Below are positions 46,141 through 58,033 of a stretch of 64,000 bases of DNA, piece after piece. The notes beneath the pieces are model-generated. The model was given only the letters and a program-made list of their open reading frames with translations. It had not been told where the DNA came from and did no database searches. The stretch's first letter is position 1. Each line of letters starts with the position of its first letter. The translations under genes were made by a program, and so were the position numbers. The stretch is from Lunularia cruciata (Eukaryota > Streptophyta > Marchantiopsida > Lunulariales > Lunulariaceae). The stretch spans positions 47,680,501 to 47,744,500 of the forward strand of contig OX419761.1 in the NCBI GenBank assembly GCA_948567375.1, written 5' to 3'.

Positions 46141-46650
46141 ACATGCTGCTCTTCTCCATATCTCCCCATATCTGCAAAACCACAACCCCTCACATCCCAA
46201 CTCACATAAGAAAACAATCTCTCCAAACCCTAGAATCTATAATATCTATCTCCAAAATTTTCAAACTAAATTCACATGGAACTTAATCATGAAAACAAAG
46301 AGATTGGAGATGAAAATTCCCAACCCATCACTCTCAATGTATAATGATCACTCTAAACCCTAAAAAAGCTAAAAATCGTCATAACTTTCTACTCCATTCT
46401 CCATAGTCTTCAATCTAGGTGCCAATAGAACCGAAATTGAAAAACAAAAAGAATAGACTATTTACTCGAATGCTACATGCTAGAGAGCCCTCATAAATTA
46501 TAGACATTGTCTCACATCTCTCCCTCTCCTCTCCCGTCTCCACACTCTCCCGCAACTCCCGCAGCTCTCCATGAACATGACCGTGTAAGACCCATCGAAC
46601 CGTCCAAGGGTGAGACAAAATAGGGTAAAATGGGGCTAAGCCCCATTAGG

Positions 46651-47279
46651 AGAAGAGAAGCATGCATGAATGATCTTCAATCACGAACTGTGCTTTCTAA
46701 CATATTGGAACTCTTCAATTGTGAAAAAGCGAAAAGTAGTGTTGAACCATTCCCCGGCTTATAGGCTACAATAAGCTGTATGTAACTCTGTCGTTATACA
46801 AAAGAACAGAATCCTCAAGGTAGGATTTGAGCAATATACATGAAAGGAATAACTAAATAAACAGACCTTCTAATCGTTGGCGCGATTCAAACCTCGTTTT
46901 GTTTTCTCACGTCCTTTCTCTGTGCCCAACAAAGTCACCGTATTTCTCGTCCTCAAGTTCGTTTGGCACGAGCTCTTCGTGATGTCAAGCTTCGAGCCTT
47001 CAATCCGGGTAGATACAAAAGTTGTCAATACCAAAGGAGTGAATGAAAACCCACAAAAGCATGATGCTTGACACGAGTCCTAGGTGGTGCAAATTGAATA
47101 AGGTTTACTAAGGGTTATATAGTAACTTAAAGTGATGAACAACTAATATAATTCCCTCTAATATTCCTCGAGCTGGAAAGTTTTAGGTGGTCTTGAGTGT
47201 TTTTGTTTTCTTATGCTCTTGTTCAGTTCGAACTCTCGTTTTAGCTATTGGTATGTATCCTATCTGACTAAGTTATAGA
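46651..47279. other. spacer, nothing recognised
   Basis: No domain or repeat recognised. A 64-codon plus frame at 46877-47071 is unremarkable. Confidence 0.5.
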
Positions 47280-47690
47280 GACGCATTTGTTATCGAAGAT
47301 GCGAGAGTTTATTATGTTAGGCGTAAGGTGTACCATTTTTCTTTTTATATTTTATAGCATATTTTAGATAATATATATTTATGATTCTACAAAATGTAAT
47401 GGTTGATACAATCCCATGAAAAAGAATCGCATTAGATGATATTTTTCAGATTTTCCAATTAAATTATAAATAATATGATTTGCATCACCCGAATATCTTA
47501 GATGAGATCGGGCAAATTTTTCATACAGATTCGACTCGATTGGGACTTAACCCCATGTTAAATTTTTTTTTTTCTCTCCCTTTTACGACTCGATGGGGTT
47601 TTCCCATCCTTCGTTTTTCATGCGCGGTCGCCTTCTTCATTCTGACGTCAGAAAGAAGTTTTCAGCTGCCTGTACCGCACTTAGAATTAG
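47280..47690 (+). pseudogene. L4, old L-family 3' end upstream of the MATE gene
   Basis: Opposite orientation to L1-L3. TTATTATGTTAGGCGTAAGG, AGCATATTTTAGATAATATA and 'TCGCATTAGATGATAT' parallel the end of the L2 reading frame. Both end hairpins follow: TGGGACTTAACCCCA (47541) and GATGGGGTTTTCCCATC (47592). The coding part is nearly unreadable, yet the second hairpin is perfect. It is 5' truncated, as is usual for LINEs. Confidence 0.65.
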
Positions 47691-48830
47691 TCTTAAGGAA
47701 CCCATTATAGAAGATCTAGATCAGGGCAGCGGTGTCATTTTCTGTAAGTAATCCACAGCTCCTATATCCGACACGTGTAGTCCAAGAGCTGGAGCGCCAA
47801 GACCATTGAGACGTGACGCCTTGCTTGCTGACGTCATCAATGACAGGAGAGGGAATGTCAGCAGCCACGGAGAGGGCCGGCCTATCCCCGCCCAGCATCA
47901 TGCAGAACCTGACAACCAGATAATTGCCATATTCATGTTTGCTCTTGGACTGCTTACGTGCTATCTTTTTTCAACGCAGTCGTCCTTTCCCCTCTTGGAC
48001 TGCTTATTTGTTGTGCTCGGAGCGGAATTCAAATCTTAGGACTTACGGTACGGTTTTCATGGGGCTTCCCATCCTCCCGACAATCTTATGTTGATTGACA
48101 GTTGGATGGTGGAGATTGTTGTTAATGACAGACAACATTTGAGTGAGTTTGGACGTAGTCGACTGTGGAGTTCCCGTTTATCATCTGAAGATTGTGTCGG
48201 GATCGGTCTTGCGCCGCCGTCCGAGTCTACCACTCTCATCGGTGTGAATGACTCTCACCGCGTAGGTTTGACGAGTACACACGCGCGCAGAACGAGAAGA
48301 TAAGAGAAGAGAAGAGCAAGGAGAAGAGGAATTCCTATTTGGAAGAAATCCAATCCGTTGGTCTCGGGACTGTTTCTCTATGAAATGACATTGTTGAGAA
48401 GGTAGCAGTATGTAGTCAGTGGACTTTGCTTTCACTAGTAGCACTATGTGCAACTGTAGTTTTACAGACTTCTAGCTGGAAGCTGCAACTGTTTTGGAAT
48501 TTCACCTATTAGGTTGTAGAATTAAACTAGTGTGAATGGTATTGTTGTTCTTCTTCCTCCTGCTCAAAGAACTGCTGTTACGGTTAAGGGATAAAATTTA
48601 TATATTTCATTGCATCTCCTCGAACTAAAACAGCCTAGACTTGCCAGCAGCCTGTATGCCAGCTCCTTCCCGTTGGTTGATCTCTTTTCTTCCTTACCTT
48701 CGTCACGGCGTTGCAGAAATTCCCGCCTCTTCAGCTTTTCATCTACTTCAGCGGTGCTCCGGAATTTCGACGAGAAGATTTATCGATACTTCCATTTTGG
48801 TTGCTGAATACATTCGAGTAAACCGAAAAC
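47691..48830 (+). promoter_or_regulatory. upstream region and 5' leader of the MATE gene
   Basis: Higher GC than the surrounding spacer. TTTATATATTT at 48597-48607 is the best TATA-like block, about 230 bp before the start codon. Transcription start is not determinable from sequence. An out-of-frame upstream reading frame overlaps the start codon (listed separately). Confidence 0.35.
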
Positions 48831-48853
48831 ATGCAACCCCCCGAGCGAGATGA
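48656..48853 (+). other. possible upstream ORF overlapping the MATE start codon
   Basis: An ATG frame of 65 codons ends at TGA 48851-48853, 23 bases past the MATE ATG and in another frame. If the mRNA begins upstream of 48656, it would limit translation of the transporter. No known peptide. Confidence 0.3.
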
Positions 48854-51800
48854 TGCTGAAGCACCGCTTCTGGATTACCATCAGAAGAAAGATGTTGGGC
48901 TCCACGGGAAACCGCCGGCGGTGGAGATGTACAGTGAAGCGAAGCTTCAACTTGAATTGGGTGTGCCCGTTATTTTGATGGGAGCCTTGGACTACTCTGT
49001 ACAAATTATATCTGTCGCATTTGTGGGCCGCTTGGGTTCACTCAATCTGGCAGGAGCTGCTATGGCAGCCAGCTTTGCCAACGTTTTTGGATTTGCTATT
49101 CTCGTAAGTTCTCATAGCCACTGTACCTTGTGTTGAAATTCAATATGGACAAGTGTGAAAAGTAGACGGGACTAATTCATCAACTCATATTAAGAACTTG
49201 TTTCTGAATAACTACCGAGGGGATAGATACCGAAATTCTCGTGAGGTTTGCCTGATTATTAAGCCGTATTAAAAAGGAACTATCACTTGGAGTCGAACGC
49301 ATGACTGTCCTGGGAGTGGACTGCACAGAGAGAATTTGCACCATTTGAGTGGAAATGGAGATGTTTTCCAGGAGGGTCTGTCGGGTGGAATGGAGACGAG
49401 TGGTGGACAAGCCCACGGTGCTGGGCAATCAATTTTGCTAGGTTATCTGCTACAGCGGGGACAAGTTGTGTTAGTGGGGTTTGCGTTACCTATTAGTCTT
49501 CTCTGGCTTCAAGCAGCGTGGGTGCTCCGCCATTGGGGTCAGGTATGGAAGCAAACCTTGTATCATCTTCCAGCTTTTGGAAATTACTTCGTTTGGATTT
49601 GAACATAACATCAGCTGAATGTCGAGAGTATAATGCTTTAAAGGTGGAAGATATATATAGCTTGGAGAAATTTACCGAAGGAACTGGATTGGAAGTACTA
49701 CCTTGTAAGCATGGAGGAGAAAATAAACTAAGTACCTGATGCAACTCATGGGAGCTGACTCTTGAATTCAGTCAGGACACATGTCCTGACGACCACTTGA
49801 GCTTTTGTGCCTACCACGGGCTGTTTTGCGCTCTTCAAAAATATTAATATTTCGTGGAACGTGCTGAATGTTCAAGTTTGTGGGGTTTGGTTGTATATTC
49901 CATCTTACGAACGCTCTTTAACCTTCTTAATCCAGGTTTCTTTGACCATGGGATCCTGGTTTCAAAGGCCTGACCCCGTGCGTGTTTCCTTTTAATCAGG
50001 AATCTGAAATTGCAGCACTTGCAGGGCAGTACGTGTTGTACCTACTTCCTGGTTTGTTTGCAACGGCGTTCTTCTTGCCAGTGGCCAAGTTTCTGCAAGT
50101 GCAGGGGATTACAAAACCGTTGGCGTACATAGCATGTACTGTGTTAATTTTCCACGCTCCAATGTGCTGGTTATATATACACATCTTAAACTTGGGATTC
50201 GTTGGGGCAGCCTTAGCAACAAGCACATCCAACGTCGTTACGCTGGTGCTGCTGGTGCTTTATCTGAATGTCGAACGCACCGGAATACTTGATAGGACCT
50301 GGCCTGGCTTTTCCATGGCAGCTTTCAGTAATCTGGGCCCTTTTATGGCTCTTGCTCTCCCTGCATGCGCTATGACGTCGTAAGTCGTCCTTTTCTTTTT
50401 CTGAAATATGGACTTCTTATAACCTATTCTTTCTCAACGAGGAAATGCTAGAAGTTCAATCTTGTCGAGTTCAGTTGACAGAACTAGTTGCTCGAGCGTA
50501 GCAGATTGCTGGTTAAGTTTGGATCAAGCTGTTCACAGTGGAGAATTTCTGTTCCCTCTTCCCGGAGCAGCAAGCTCATTAGTGTGGACCAAGATTGCCA
50601 AGTGTGCCGGTGACAAGAGTCACCGGCACAAGTACCCCCTAAATGCAGTAACCTACGTTTATACCTTCACAGGAATGAGATTGTCTTACAAGTAGTAGAT
50701 ATGAAAAATGAAGCTAATTAGTGACATGGATTGATCTTTTCTCTTCCTTCAGTAGTCTTCCGGAATAATGACAGGCTTTCCTACCTCTAAACTGCCTCAG
50801 AAATAACGAACGCCTCAAATTGACCTCTAAAACTTCTAACGCCTGTGTATGATACCGTTGTCTTCAGGTTTGAATGGTGGGTTTTCGAGATTATCCAGAT
50901 CATGGCAGGATGGCTACCTCATCCAGATATAACTGTGTCGGCCATGACCATCTGGTAAGTGTTCACATCTTCTTCGAAGAAGAAACAAGTGCCTCAAGGC
51001 CACCATTCTATGTACCTACACTACCACAAAATATATATCCTAACTGTGAGAAGTGGCCAATTCGTATGTACAGCTTTCAGACGACGGGTATGTGCTTCAT
51101 GGTTCCTTTGGGGCTTAGCATAGCAGGCAGGTAAGCAGGACATTCTGACTATTTTGGAGCTCGTTCCGACTATCTCAACGTAAACCGCCACTTTTAGGGT
51201 GTGTGGGGCTGCTAATTAAGATGATGGGAATCAGCAGATTCATTTGTAGTGGTTGGAAGGAGATCCTACAGACATTCATGTATGAAGCATTGCGCTTTGT
51301 TTTAACTTGCCGTCTTGAAACGTTGGTAAACTCACAGTGTTGTACCGTTTTGATTACAGCATCCGCGTCTCAAATGAGCTTGGTGCTCAGAGGCCTGGAA
51401 GAGCAAGATCGGCAGTTATTGTTGCTATGACATTGGCAACAGCAGCCGGTGGACTCCTCTCCATTCTTCTGCGAATTTTTCAAAATAAGTGGTCTAGTTT
51501 ATTCACCGGGTCCGAAACAGATGTTCTCCAACTGGTTCTTTATCTGATGCCATCTGTCGAATCTTCCATGATCGCAATTTCCTGGAGCGTTATTCTGTCT
51601 GGTATGTAGATGCTTCAACATTTTGTGGCTTTTCTCGATGAGGTCTCAATTACGTGGCATAGCTGTGTTCTTGCAAAGTTCAGTTGACATGACGTTCGGA
51701 GCACGTTTGTGCGATCTTCCTAACGCAATATGGGGTCTGGTTATGACGATATCAGGGGTGCTGAGAGGATCTGGTCAGCAGGTGGCTGGGACCGTGATTA

Positions 51801-52511
51801 ATACTGCTGCTCTCTATGGCTTTTCACTGCCACTCGCGTACGTAATGGGTATCAAATTGCAAATGGGGCTGGAGGTATAACGTGTTTGACGTCTAAATAT
51901 TTGACTCCGCACTCTGCACTCTTCTGATGACAAGTTTAGGGTGGTGTCTATTCTCTCTCAAATTGATGCAGTATTCTATGCACCGTTTAAACCGTGAGAA
52001 CTGGTCCTTGTCAGTCCGCTGGGCTCTGATTAAATCAAGAATGTGACCTGCTGTTAAATGAACTTACTTCAAGATTTGGAATTTGACAGACGCATTTGAT
52101 GCTCGTGCAGGGACTCTGGTGGGGATTGATGATAGGAATCACGATACAGGTAGCAGGCCAGATCTTCCTTACTGCTAGAACCAACTGGGAGTATCAGGTA
52201 ATTCTGACTGCGATATCTCACATGGTTTGTTTACTTTTGTCCTGACATGTGAGATGAAATTCATATTTTGAAGATAGTGAGTATAGTGCTGACACATAAG
52301 AGATCTTAAGAGAGTTTTGATGCAAAAAGCGGGCATAATAGTTATTTGTGATTGTGCAATATTTGTGTACGTTGAATGATCGTTTCAGTCTGCTGCTTTT
52401 AATCGATATTAGTGGTACTGACTTAAGAATCTTTTGAAACAGGCAATAAGAGCACTTGTGACAGTTAACAGTAATTCGGATCAGACACAAACAAAATCAA
52501 TAATATACTAG
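48831..52511 (+). CDS. MATE family transporter (DTX-like), nine exons
   Basis: A multidrug and toxic compound extrusion carrier, a 12-helix membrane protein that exports metabolites or xenobiotics in exchange for H+ or Na+. Exons: 48831-49103, 49372-49542, 50000-50379, 50868-50954, 51074-51130, 51360-51601, 51756-51874, 52111-52197 and 52443-52511, all with GT-AG borders. They total 1485 nt (494 aa), the usual plant MATE length. Landmarks: FVGRLGSLNLAGAAMAASF (exon 1), GMETSGGQAHGAG (exon 2; most relatives have LCGQ), EIAALAGQYVLYLLPGLFA (exon 3), FEWWVFEI (exon 4), IRVSNELGAQRPG (exon 6), GVLRGSGQQVAGTVIN (exon 7). The last exon is the least certain; it matches the charged tail of the family only loosely. 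Substrate unknown. Intron phases are consistent throughout. Confidence 0.88.
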
Positions 52512-53339
52512 AATTGGTTAAAATCTAGATTAGCCGTGAGCAAAGTAGATTCATTATACGACCGTTCTCTCAACCAACGTTCAACTTTCTGCAATACAAA
52601 GCGGCGGTTGTCAGGCAAACGTGATGAAGATAGCATTGAGGCGTCCTGTTCTAGAAGCGGCGTATGGTCAACACTTTCGACCAAGAGTCGCTTTGAAGAT
52701 GAATGTACGTCGTGCCCCAAGCTACTGCAGCCTGGAGAGAATTGGAGGATGGTAAATTGAAGAGAACGCTTGGCAATTCAATATCTACTGATAAGTTCGA
52801 AAATTCTGCCTTCGTCAGATACCCCGATGAAACATCATCTTTGTGAATTCAGCATTTCTGAACCATGTACCAAAGCAAAGAGAGATCCGAGCTTTCAAAA
52901 AGGAACATGTGTACACGCACATAAGCGTGTACTTGATATCAGTGTCGAAGCTTTTTGTTCAACGGGGAAAGTGGACACCCACTGAAGATAGACCAGTTAC
53001 ATAGTAACTTAGACCACTGCACCATTGCACAGACCTGAAGTGCTCGCAAAGCTGAATTTTGAAGTGGTAAACAGTCAATGTTTACACTAGATTTTTTAGA
53101 TTTCGACACTACACTCAACACTTTTGATTGGTAGTAAACAACAGCAATATCATAATGGAGGCCGACGTGTTGCAGGTGAGATAAGAAATTTTCCACTTGT
53201 GTCCCTAAACTCAACTCCCAACTGAAAGTTTCCACTTCGGTATCACTCACTGATGAAGTGACATGTTAACATAATATAGTACAAGTTGAAATCTAATTCA
53301 GAACTTTCATCCAGTGCATGCGAGATAGTACACATCACG
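52512..53339. other. intergenic stretch between convergent genes
   Basis: Holds the 3' ends of the MATE (+) and DUF1995 (-) genes. A 103-codon minus frame at 52939-53250 has no recognisable domain and lies where the 3' UTR of the DUF1995 gene would be. I do not call it a gene. Confidence 0.5.
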
Positions 53340-55139
53340 TTATTCGGATCGATTCATCTGTGCGTCTTTCAACCTATCTTGTAAAGTGCTCAATCGCCCG
53401 GAACTTGGAAGGCCCAGTGCCATGAGAGCTCGTCTTACAGCTGTAACGTCCATTCCTTCGATCTCTTGAGCAGTCAAAACCCCTGATAAAGACGAGGGAA
53501 GCGGAGGAGGGGCAGGTTCCGATCCGCCCAATATTCTCGGTGGGGCTATCCATGGTATTCTCTTCCTGGCCTGTCAATCACCAACCAGACAAGATCTCAT
53601 TAAACTGAGATTTTGAACTTCTGAACACTCAGATTTTGATTAGATCTTTCAATCAGTCCGCAAAGCACCAGGTACGAAAGACTACCTCGGTCACAATCTG
53701 CTCAAGTTCCTTGTAAGATGGTTTAGTGAGAGTATCCGAAATGAGCTCACTAGTACCATCGGAAGCCATCAAATATACCTGCAGCAAAAAAGACACGCTT
53801 GAGTCATTTGTCGATTATTCCTGTCCCTGTTTGAAAACATCATGCGAATTTGTGTCAAAGCCTGAATGTGTTGCAATGACAGTAAAACTTACTTCCCAGT
53901 TCCTTGGATAGCACTTGAGTATTCTCACGACACCGCCAGTACCAGAAGTAATATTAGAAGCCTCACCGACACGATACTCCAGTAATACATATGTATTTTC
54001 GAAAGTGTTCACAAATTCTTCCGCTTTTCTACGAAGTTTTCACCACCCTTCACAGAGTCAGGGCCGCATTCTATACGTTGCAATACTAGAACCCTCTGAA
54101 GCTGAACAGTCACTCACTACAGTACCTTCTCCAGGGACCAAAACCAAAGTCGGATATAACCTGGCCTGAAGACCGCCACTGGGGGTTAACTATCAGTAAC
54201 GGTGCCCTCTCTTTTTCTGCAACCGAACGCACCTGTCATGAAATTCAAGGCCAGTAAGCTCCAGACATAAAGACATGGCTCATGCCCAATCATCTGGCCG
54301 TGGGGGAGGAACATTCACCTGTTTCAGAGTTTCTGCGATCGGGAATATTACGGCGGATACGGATTTGCTTGTGGGGTATAGGAGACCCACTGGATCCTGC
54401 TCATTTTCAGGTTCACCAATGCGCCTGGCGACAATATCTCCCTCACCTGTCATCTCCTTGAACATGGCAGTCACCATCTTGGAACACGCTATGAACTCCT
54501 CTCTTATACCACAAGGATAATCTCTGCAATATACAAAATCAAGACACTGTTTACAACTTTGAATATATCTCTTCTTCGGCCAGACTTGGAGACTATAGTC
54601 TGTCTATGCATAAACTGGGCAGACAACAGAGTATCCGGTTGTCCACTAGCCTCGGTTCAGTATCCAGGTAGTTGAATTGCCGTTGATCCACTGGAAGTAG
54701 AAATTGCACCTGCTGCCGCTGAAATCCATCCTCTATGCCCTTTTGCACTGCCCCACTTGCCTACTGGCGCCACAGGACAGAATAAATATGTGAGTGTCCC
54801 ATAAGGCCTACTACTCAAGTGCCAACAAGATACTTCCGGCCTAGTAATATCATACGAAACGGACACAAGTATAACCTGATGGATCGCTTCCTCATAAGTC
54901 TGTGGGTTCCTTATAATGTCAGTGGCTGTCGAAGTACCATCCTTCTTCACCTCTGCAACAACTGGGAACCTCCTTTGCTTTCTCAAATTCCAAGGGCATG
55001 TAATACCGAAACTTTTAAGACGAGTGGATTCCCCTGGAATAGTTACACAGCAGCGGGATGCGTTGGGTTGTCCGACTCCTGAAACATTCCCTCCTCTGAC
55101 CAGGATCGGGATGGCCGAAACCAGAGTTTGAGTCGCCAT
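53340..55139 (-). CDS. DUF1995-domain protein, probably plastid-targeted, with C-terminal SAP-like motif; seven exons
   Basis: Exons on the minus strand: 55139-54876, 54760-54651, 54523-54319, 54232-54126, 54028-53893, 53778-53686 and 53570-53340, giving 381 aa. The first 75 residues are basic, Ser/Thr-rich and acid-poor, like a chloroplast transit peptide. The DUF1995-like body runs from PQTYEEAIHQ to the KPSYKELEQI stretch, with RQQVQFLLPVDQR, DYPCGIREEF, PLLIVNPQW, ISDFGFGPWRR and RILKCYPRNWE. Residues of the last exon (MDVTAVRRALMALGLPSSG, then RLSTLQDRL) resemble a SAP motif, usually linked to nucleic-acid binding. Exon 2 to 3 needs a GC donor (GAG|GCTAGT); every other border is GT-AG. 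Function of the family is poorly known. Identification is from memory of the family pattern. Confidence 0.72.
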
Positions 55140-57005
55140 CTCCGGTCTTCGATCTTCTGCAGTTCATCGAGAAAAAGTCTTAGGTGTTAATCCACTTTGA
55201 CAACACTCAGCACTCGCTCAGGATATCGATCCGCATTAAGCCCCATTGCATTATCCGACATTGACTATCCAGTCTGCGGTCCAGCCACAGTTGGCAAAGT
55301 GAGAGTTGAATTACACCATGCCGTGGACCTCAACCCTTGCAGATGAGAGGACTAATCTACGCTCTCCAGTACTTCGACTCAGGGTAGATTCATATTCAAA
55401 GTTTACAAGCGGGAGAGCACAGATATCACTATGTAATAACTGACTCCAGTCCAGAACTCCAGAACTTGCTCAAATAACGAGCTAGATTATCTTGTACCAT
55501 ACCAAATCATTGCTATCTTGATCCAGCTTACCACCTACACGATCCGTAGTAGAAAACTTCACATTATGATCTACTCTTTGCTGTTACTAAACCACAGCGT
55601 TTCCTGTACAATATGGCGTAAAATATCCAAACGAAATTCACATCTATTGACACTTCAGCTCGTATGAGAACTGATCAATGTGTACCGGAAGACTCCAGAA
55701 TCCACTAAGCAACTGACGACGACGAATCCACTCTTCCTCTAAGGGAACTGAAATCAAATTCCCGTCGGTTTCAACTCAGAACGATAAAGAAAAGCAAAGA
55801 CGATTAATATGCACTCCAATCCACCCACCACGTGAACTGAACTGAACCCACCCGACGCGTCGGCCCAGAGTCAGAGAACCAGCGCTGAGCTGAGCTCACA
55901 AGAGGCGTACCAGCAAGTATCACTGATCGCCATAGCCAAGCTGATCTATTTTACAGGTCCTGTCCTGTGATTGGATGATCGGTCGCTGTGTATGGCGCAA
56001 ACCAGAGTTCTGTTTCCCTGGTGCGAGCCGCACGATTATAAAGTTCATGCAATCACATCCACCCTCTGCCCTGCCAGTTAACCCTGGTTTCCAAATGAGA
56101 CCCGGTGGCAAGAGGAATATGTCCCCCGCTCCATTCTCCTCCGAATTCCCCGGCTTAGAAACCGGGTGCTTGGATATTGCCGGGTATCACCAGTGAGCCG
56201 GCGAAATTGAGACCTGAACCAGCCGAAAGTTACTGTGGGTTCCTTATAATGTCAGTGGAAATTGACCTGAGATCCCGGGTACAATGTGTCCCTGTTATGT
56301 TTACCCGGGACAGGAGCAGATGCCGTTGCTGTCCACAAATGTCAGGAAATGTCCGACATTGGCACGGAGGTAGTCACGTCCCGTTGAAATTGGTCGGTCC
56401 TGGGAAAAAGGTGAACTTGCCGGAAACGGAGACTCACAAAGGATAGCTGAGGAACTAACCGATGGGTTTTGATGAGAATCATTAGCGCAGACCTCGGAAA
56501 GGTTAGTTAATACCGTTATCAGCAATTTCTTCTTGATATATAGCAGGCTATCGATAATATCCACATTGCATAATGGGTTGTGTCATGGAGTGCCCTCATA
56601 TTTCTATGTTTTCTTGTTCATAAATATAATTTCAATACTGATAATTGTCGAGTTTCACTTTCTTGAAAATTATCAACATGTTTTTTTGCAAGAATTATTT
56701 ATTTCTTTAAAATATCTGAAGATGTGTTTTGGATATTGATCTCATTTCCATAAAACGATTCCATGGAAATAAAGATAGGAAGAAAAACCACTAAAACTTT
56801 ATAGTTTTTTATCACTAACTAGCCAAGGTGGCATCTTACTTACCTCTAAGAAATGTTTGTTGCTTCCTACTAGTAGGTAGGGGAAGATGGACGGAAGTGT
56901 TCTTGGGAAAGGGAGACTGGGACAATGGATAGGAACCTTGGACTGAACTATATCTAGAGACAAAGACAACGGGTGATACTACTTAAGGGGATGGAGACAA
57001 TTGAT
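55140..57005. other. upstream region of the DUF1995 gene and spacer
   Basis: 55140-56500 is GC-richer and includes the promoter and leader of the minus-strand gene. No further gene is recognised. A 26-bp exact copy of part of DUF1995 exon 1 lies at 56233-56258. 56540-57005 is AT-rich with no feature. Confidence 0.5.
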
Positions 57006-57130
57006 GGGGAGAGAGACTATGGATGCAACTATTATTTGGTGGAGTGGACAAATGGTGGAGAGAGGGATGGGGAGAGATAGATGGATGCAATTATAATTTG
57101 GGGGAGGGGACAAAGGGTGGAGAGAGGGAC
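57006..57130. repeat. two-copy tandem repeat, period about 62 bp
   Basis: GGGGAGAGAGACTATGGATG and its copy GGGGAGAGATAGATGGATG are followed by matching blocks ending GGTGGAGAGAGGGA. Purine-rich on the plus strand. Confidence 0.8.
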
Positions 57131-57937
57131 GATAGATCTTTAAAAGGATCTTTTTGCCTTGTGCATCATGCATGGAGCTAATACCAATATTGGATTAAGA
57201 ACCCAATGTTATGCTCAGGTTGGGACATGGTATGATAATGGGTGTTAGTTATCTTTGAAGTGTGTTTGAGTAATAGTATAATGGATAATATTGTTTGGGA
57301 AATTGTATTTGCATCCCCTTTGGACCTCATCTTTCTCCTAGGAGTCTTGTCTATCAATGTCAAGATAATTGTGCCTTTTGTGTCAAACAAGGTTGAGATA
57401 ATTGTGTTTTTTTGTTATCAAAATAATTGTGCTTTTTGTTATCAGAGCAGAAGATGCTTGTAGCAAATCCATGTTGAATGAAATTTCTTTTTATTTTTGC
57501 ACAAGCAATTCCTTGGATTCAAATGTTACATCAAAAGGCATATTGCAAACAATAAGGGTTGCTGTGTGTTCCATTTGCTAGATGAATAAGATTGAATCAA
57601 GTTTAGGTTTGTCAAGTGTTGGTATTGTTAGGAGAATAAAACTGGATTGGATTTGAGAAAACAAGGGGAATACAAGTCTAGCTATTCTATGGAGCAAAAT
57701 TCATTCATCAATCTAGTTAAGAAAAGCATGCATAGAAATTACACCAAAATTTCATATGATTCGGCCAATGTTTGCCTACATCCACAATTGCATAAGATTT
57801 TTATTCACTCTTGACTATAGATCAAGAATTGTCAAACAAGAACTATCAAAGTCATATTGATTACAAACACTTACACTATATATACAATGCACTTAGAGTC
57901 TCTTATCTAGTTTCGGAATGTGTGGTGCTAATTTTTG

Positions 57938-58033
57938 TGTGTATACATTGTTACACAACATAAATTGCTATCAACATCATACACTATAGAAGCAAAACTC
58001 ACACATAAGTCATACATAAACTCTAAAGTGCCA
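57938..58033 (-). repeat. direct repeat, likely piece of a family C LTR
   Basis: About 96 bp, highly similar to 58488-58586 (shared CATCATACACTATAGAAGCA and CTCACACATAAGTCATACAT), spaced 553 bp apart. It could be a second LTR fragment or an internal duplication. Similarity fades beyond it. Confidence 0.6.

Larger units (their letters stand above)
37280..46650 (-). mobile_element. non-LTR element L2, split by gypsy B2
   Basis: The longest L copy: about 3.8 kb once the 5.6-kb B2 insert is subtracted. Reading leftwards: end hairpin (46629-46647), GC-rich leader, C2H2 finger, N-terminal domain, reverse transcriptase, Cys-His knuckle, (B2), nuclease-like region, conserved tail, stop codon in a hairpin (37472-37486), further hairpins. 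Sequence of about 60 bp around the GGGGCT/AGCCCC hairpin is present at both ends in the same orientation. Confidence 0.8.

Noticed and set aside
49250-49320. tRNA-like block (GGAGTCGAACGC) in MATE intron 1
   Set aside because: No cloverleaf or matching acceptor stem could be formed.
52939-53250. 103-codon minus frame as a separate gene
   Set aside because: Lies in the probable 3' UTR of the DUF1995 gene and shows no motif.
54657-55139. Single-exon 160-codon gene at the DUF1995 start
   Set aside because: After residue 88 it reads through a GT intron. The spliced model continues the family pattern in later exons.
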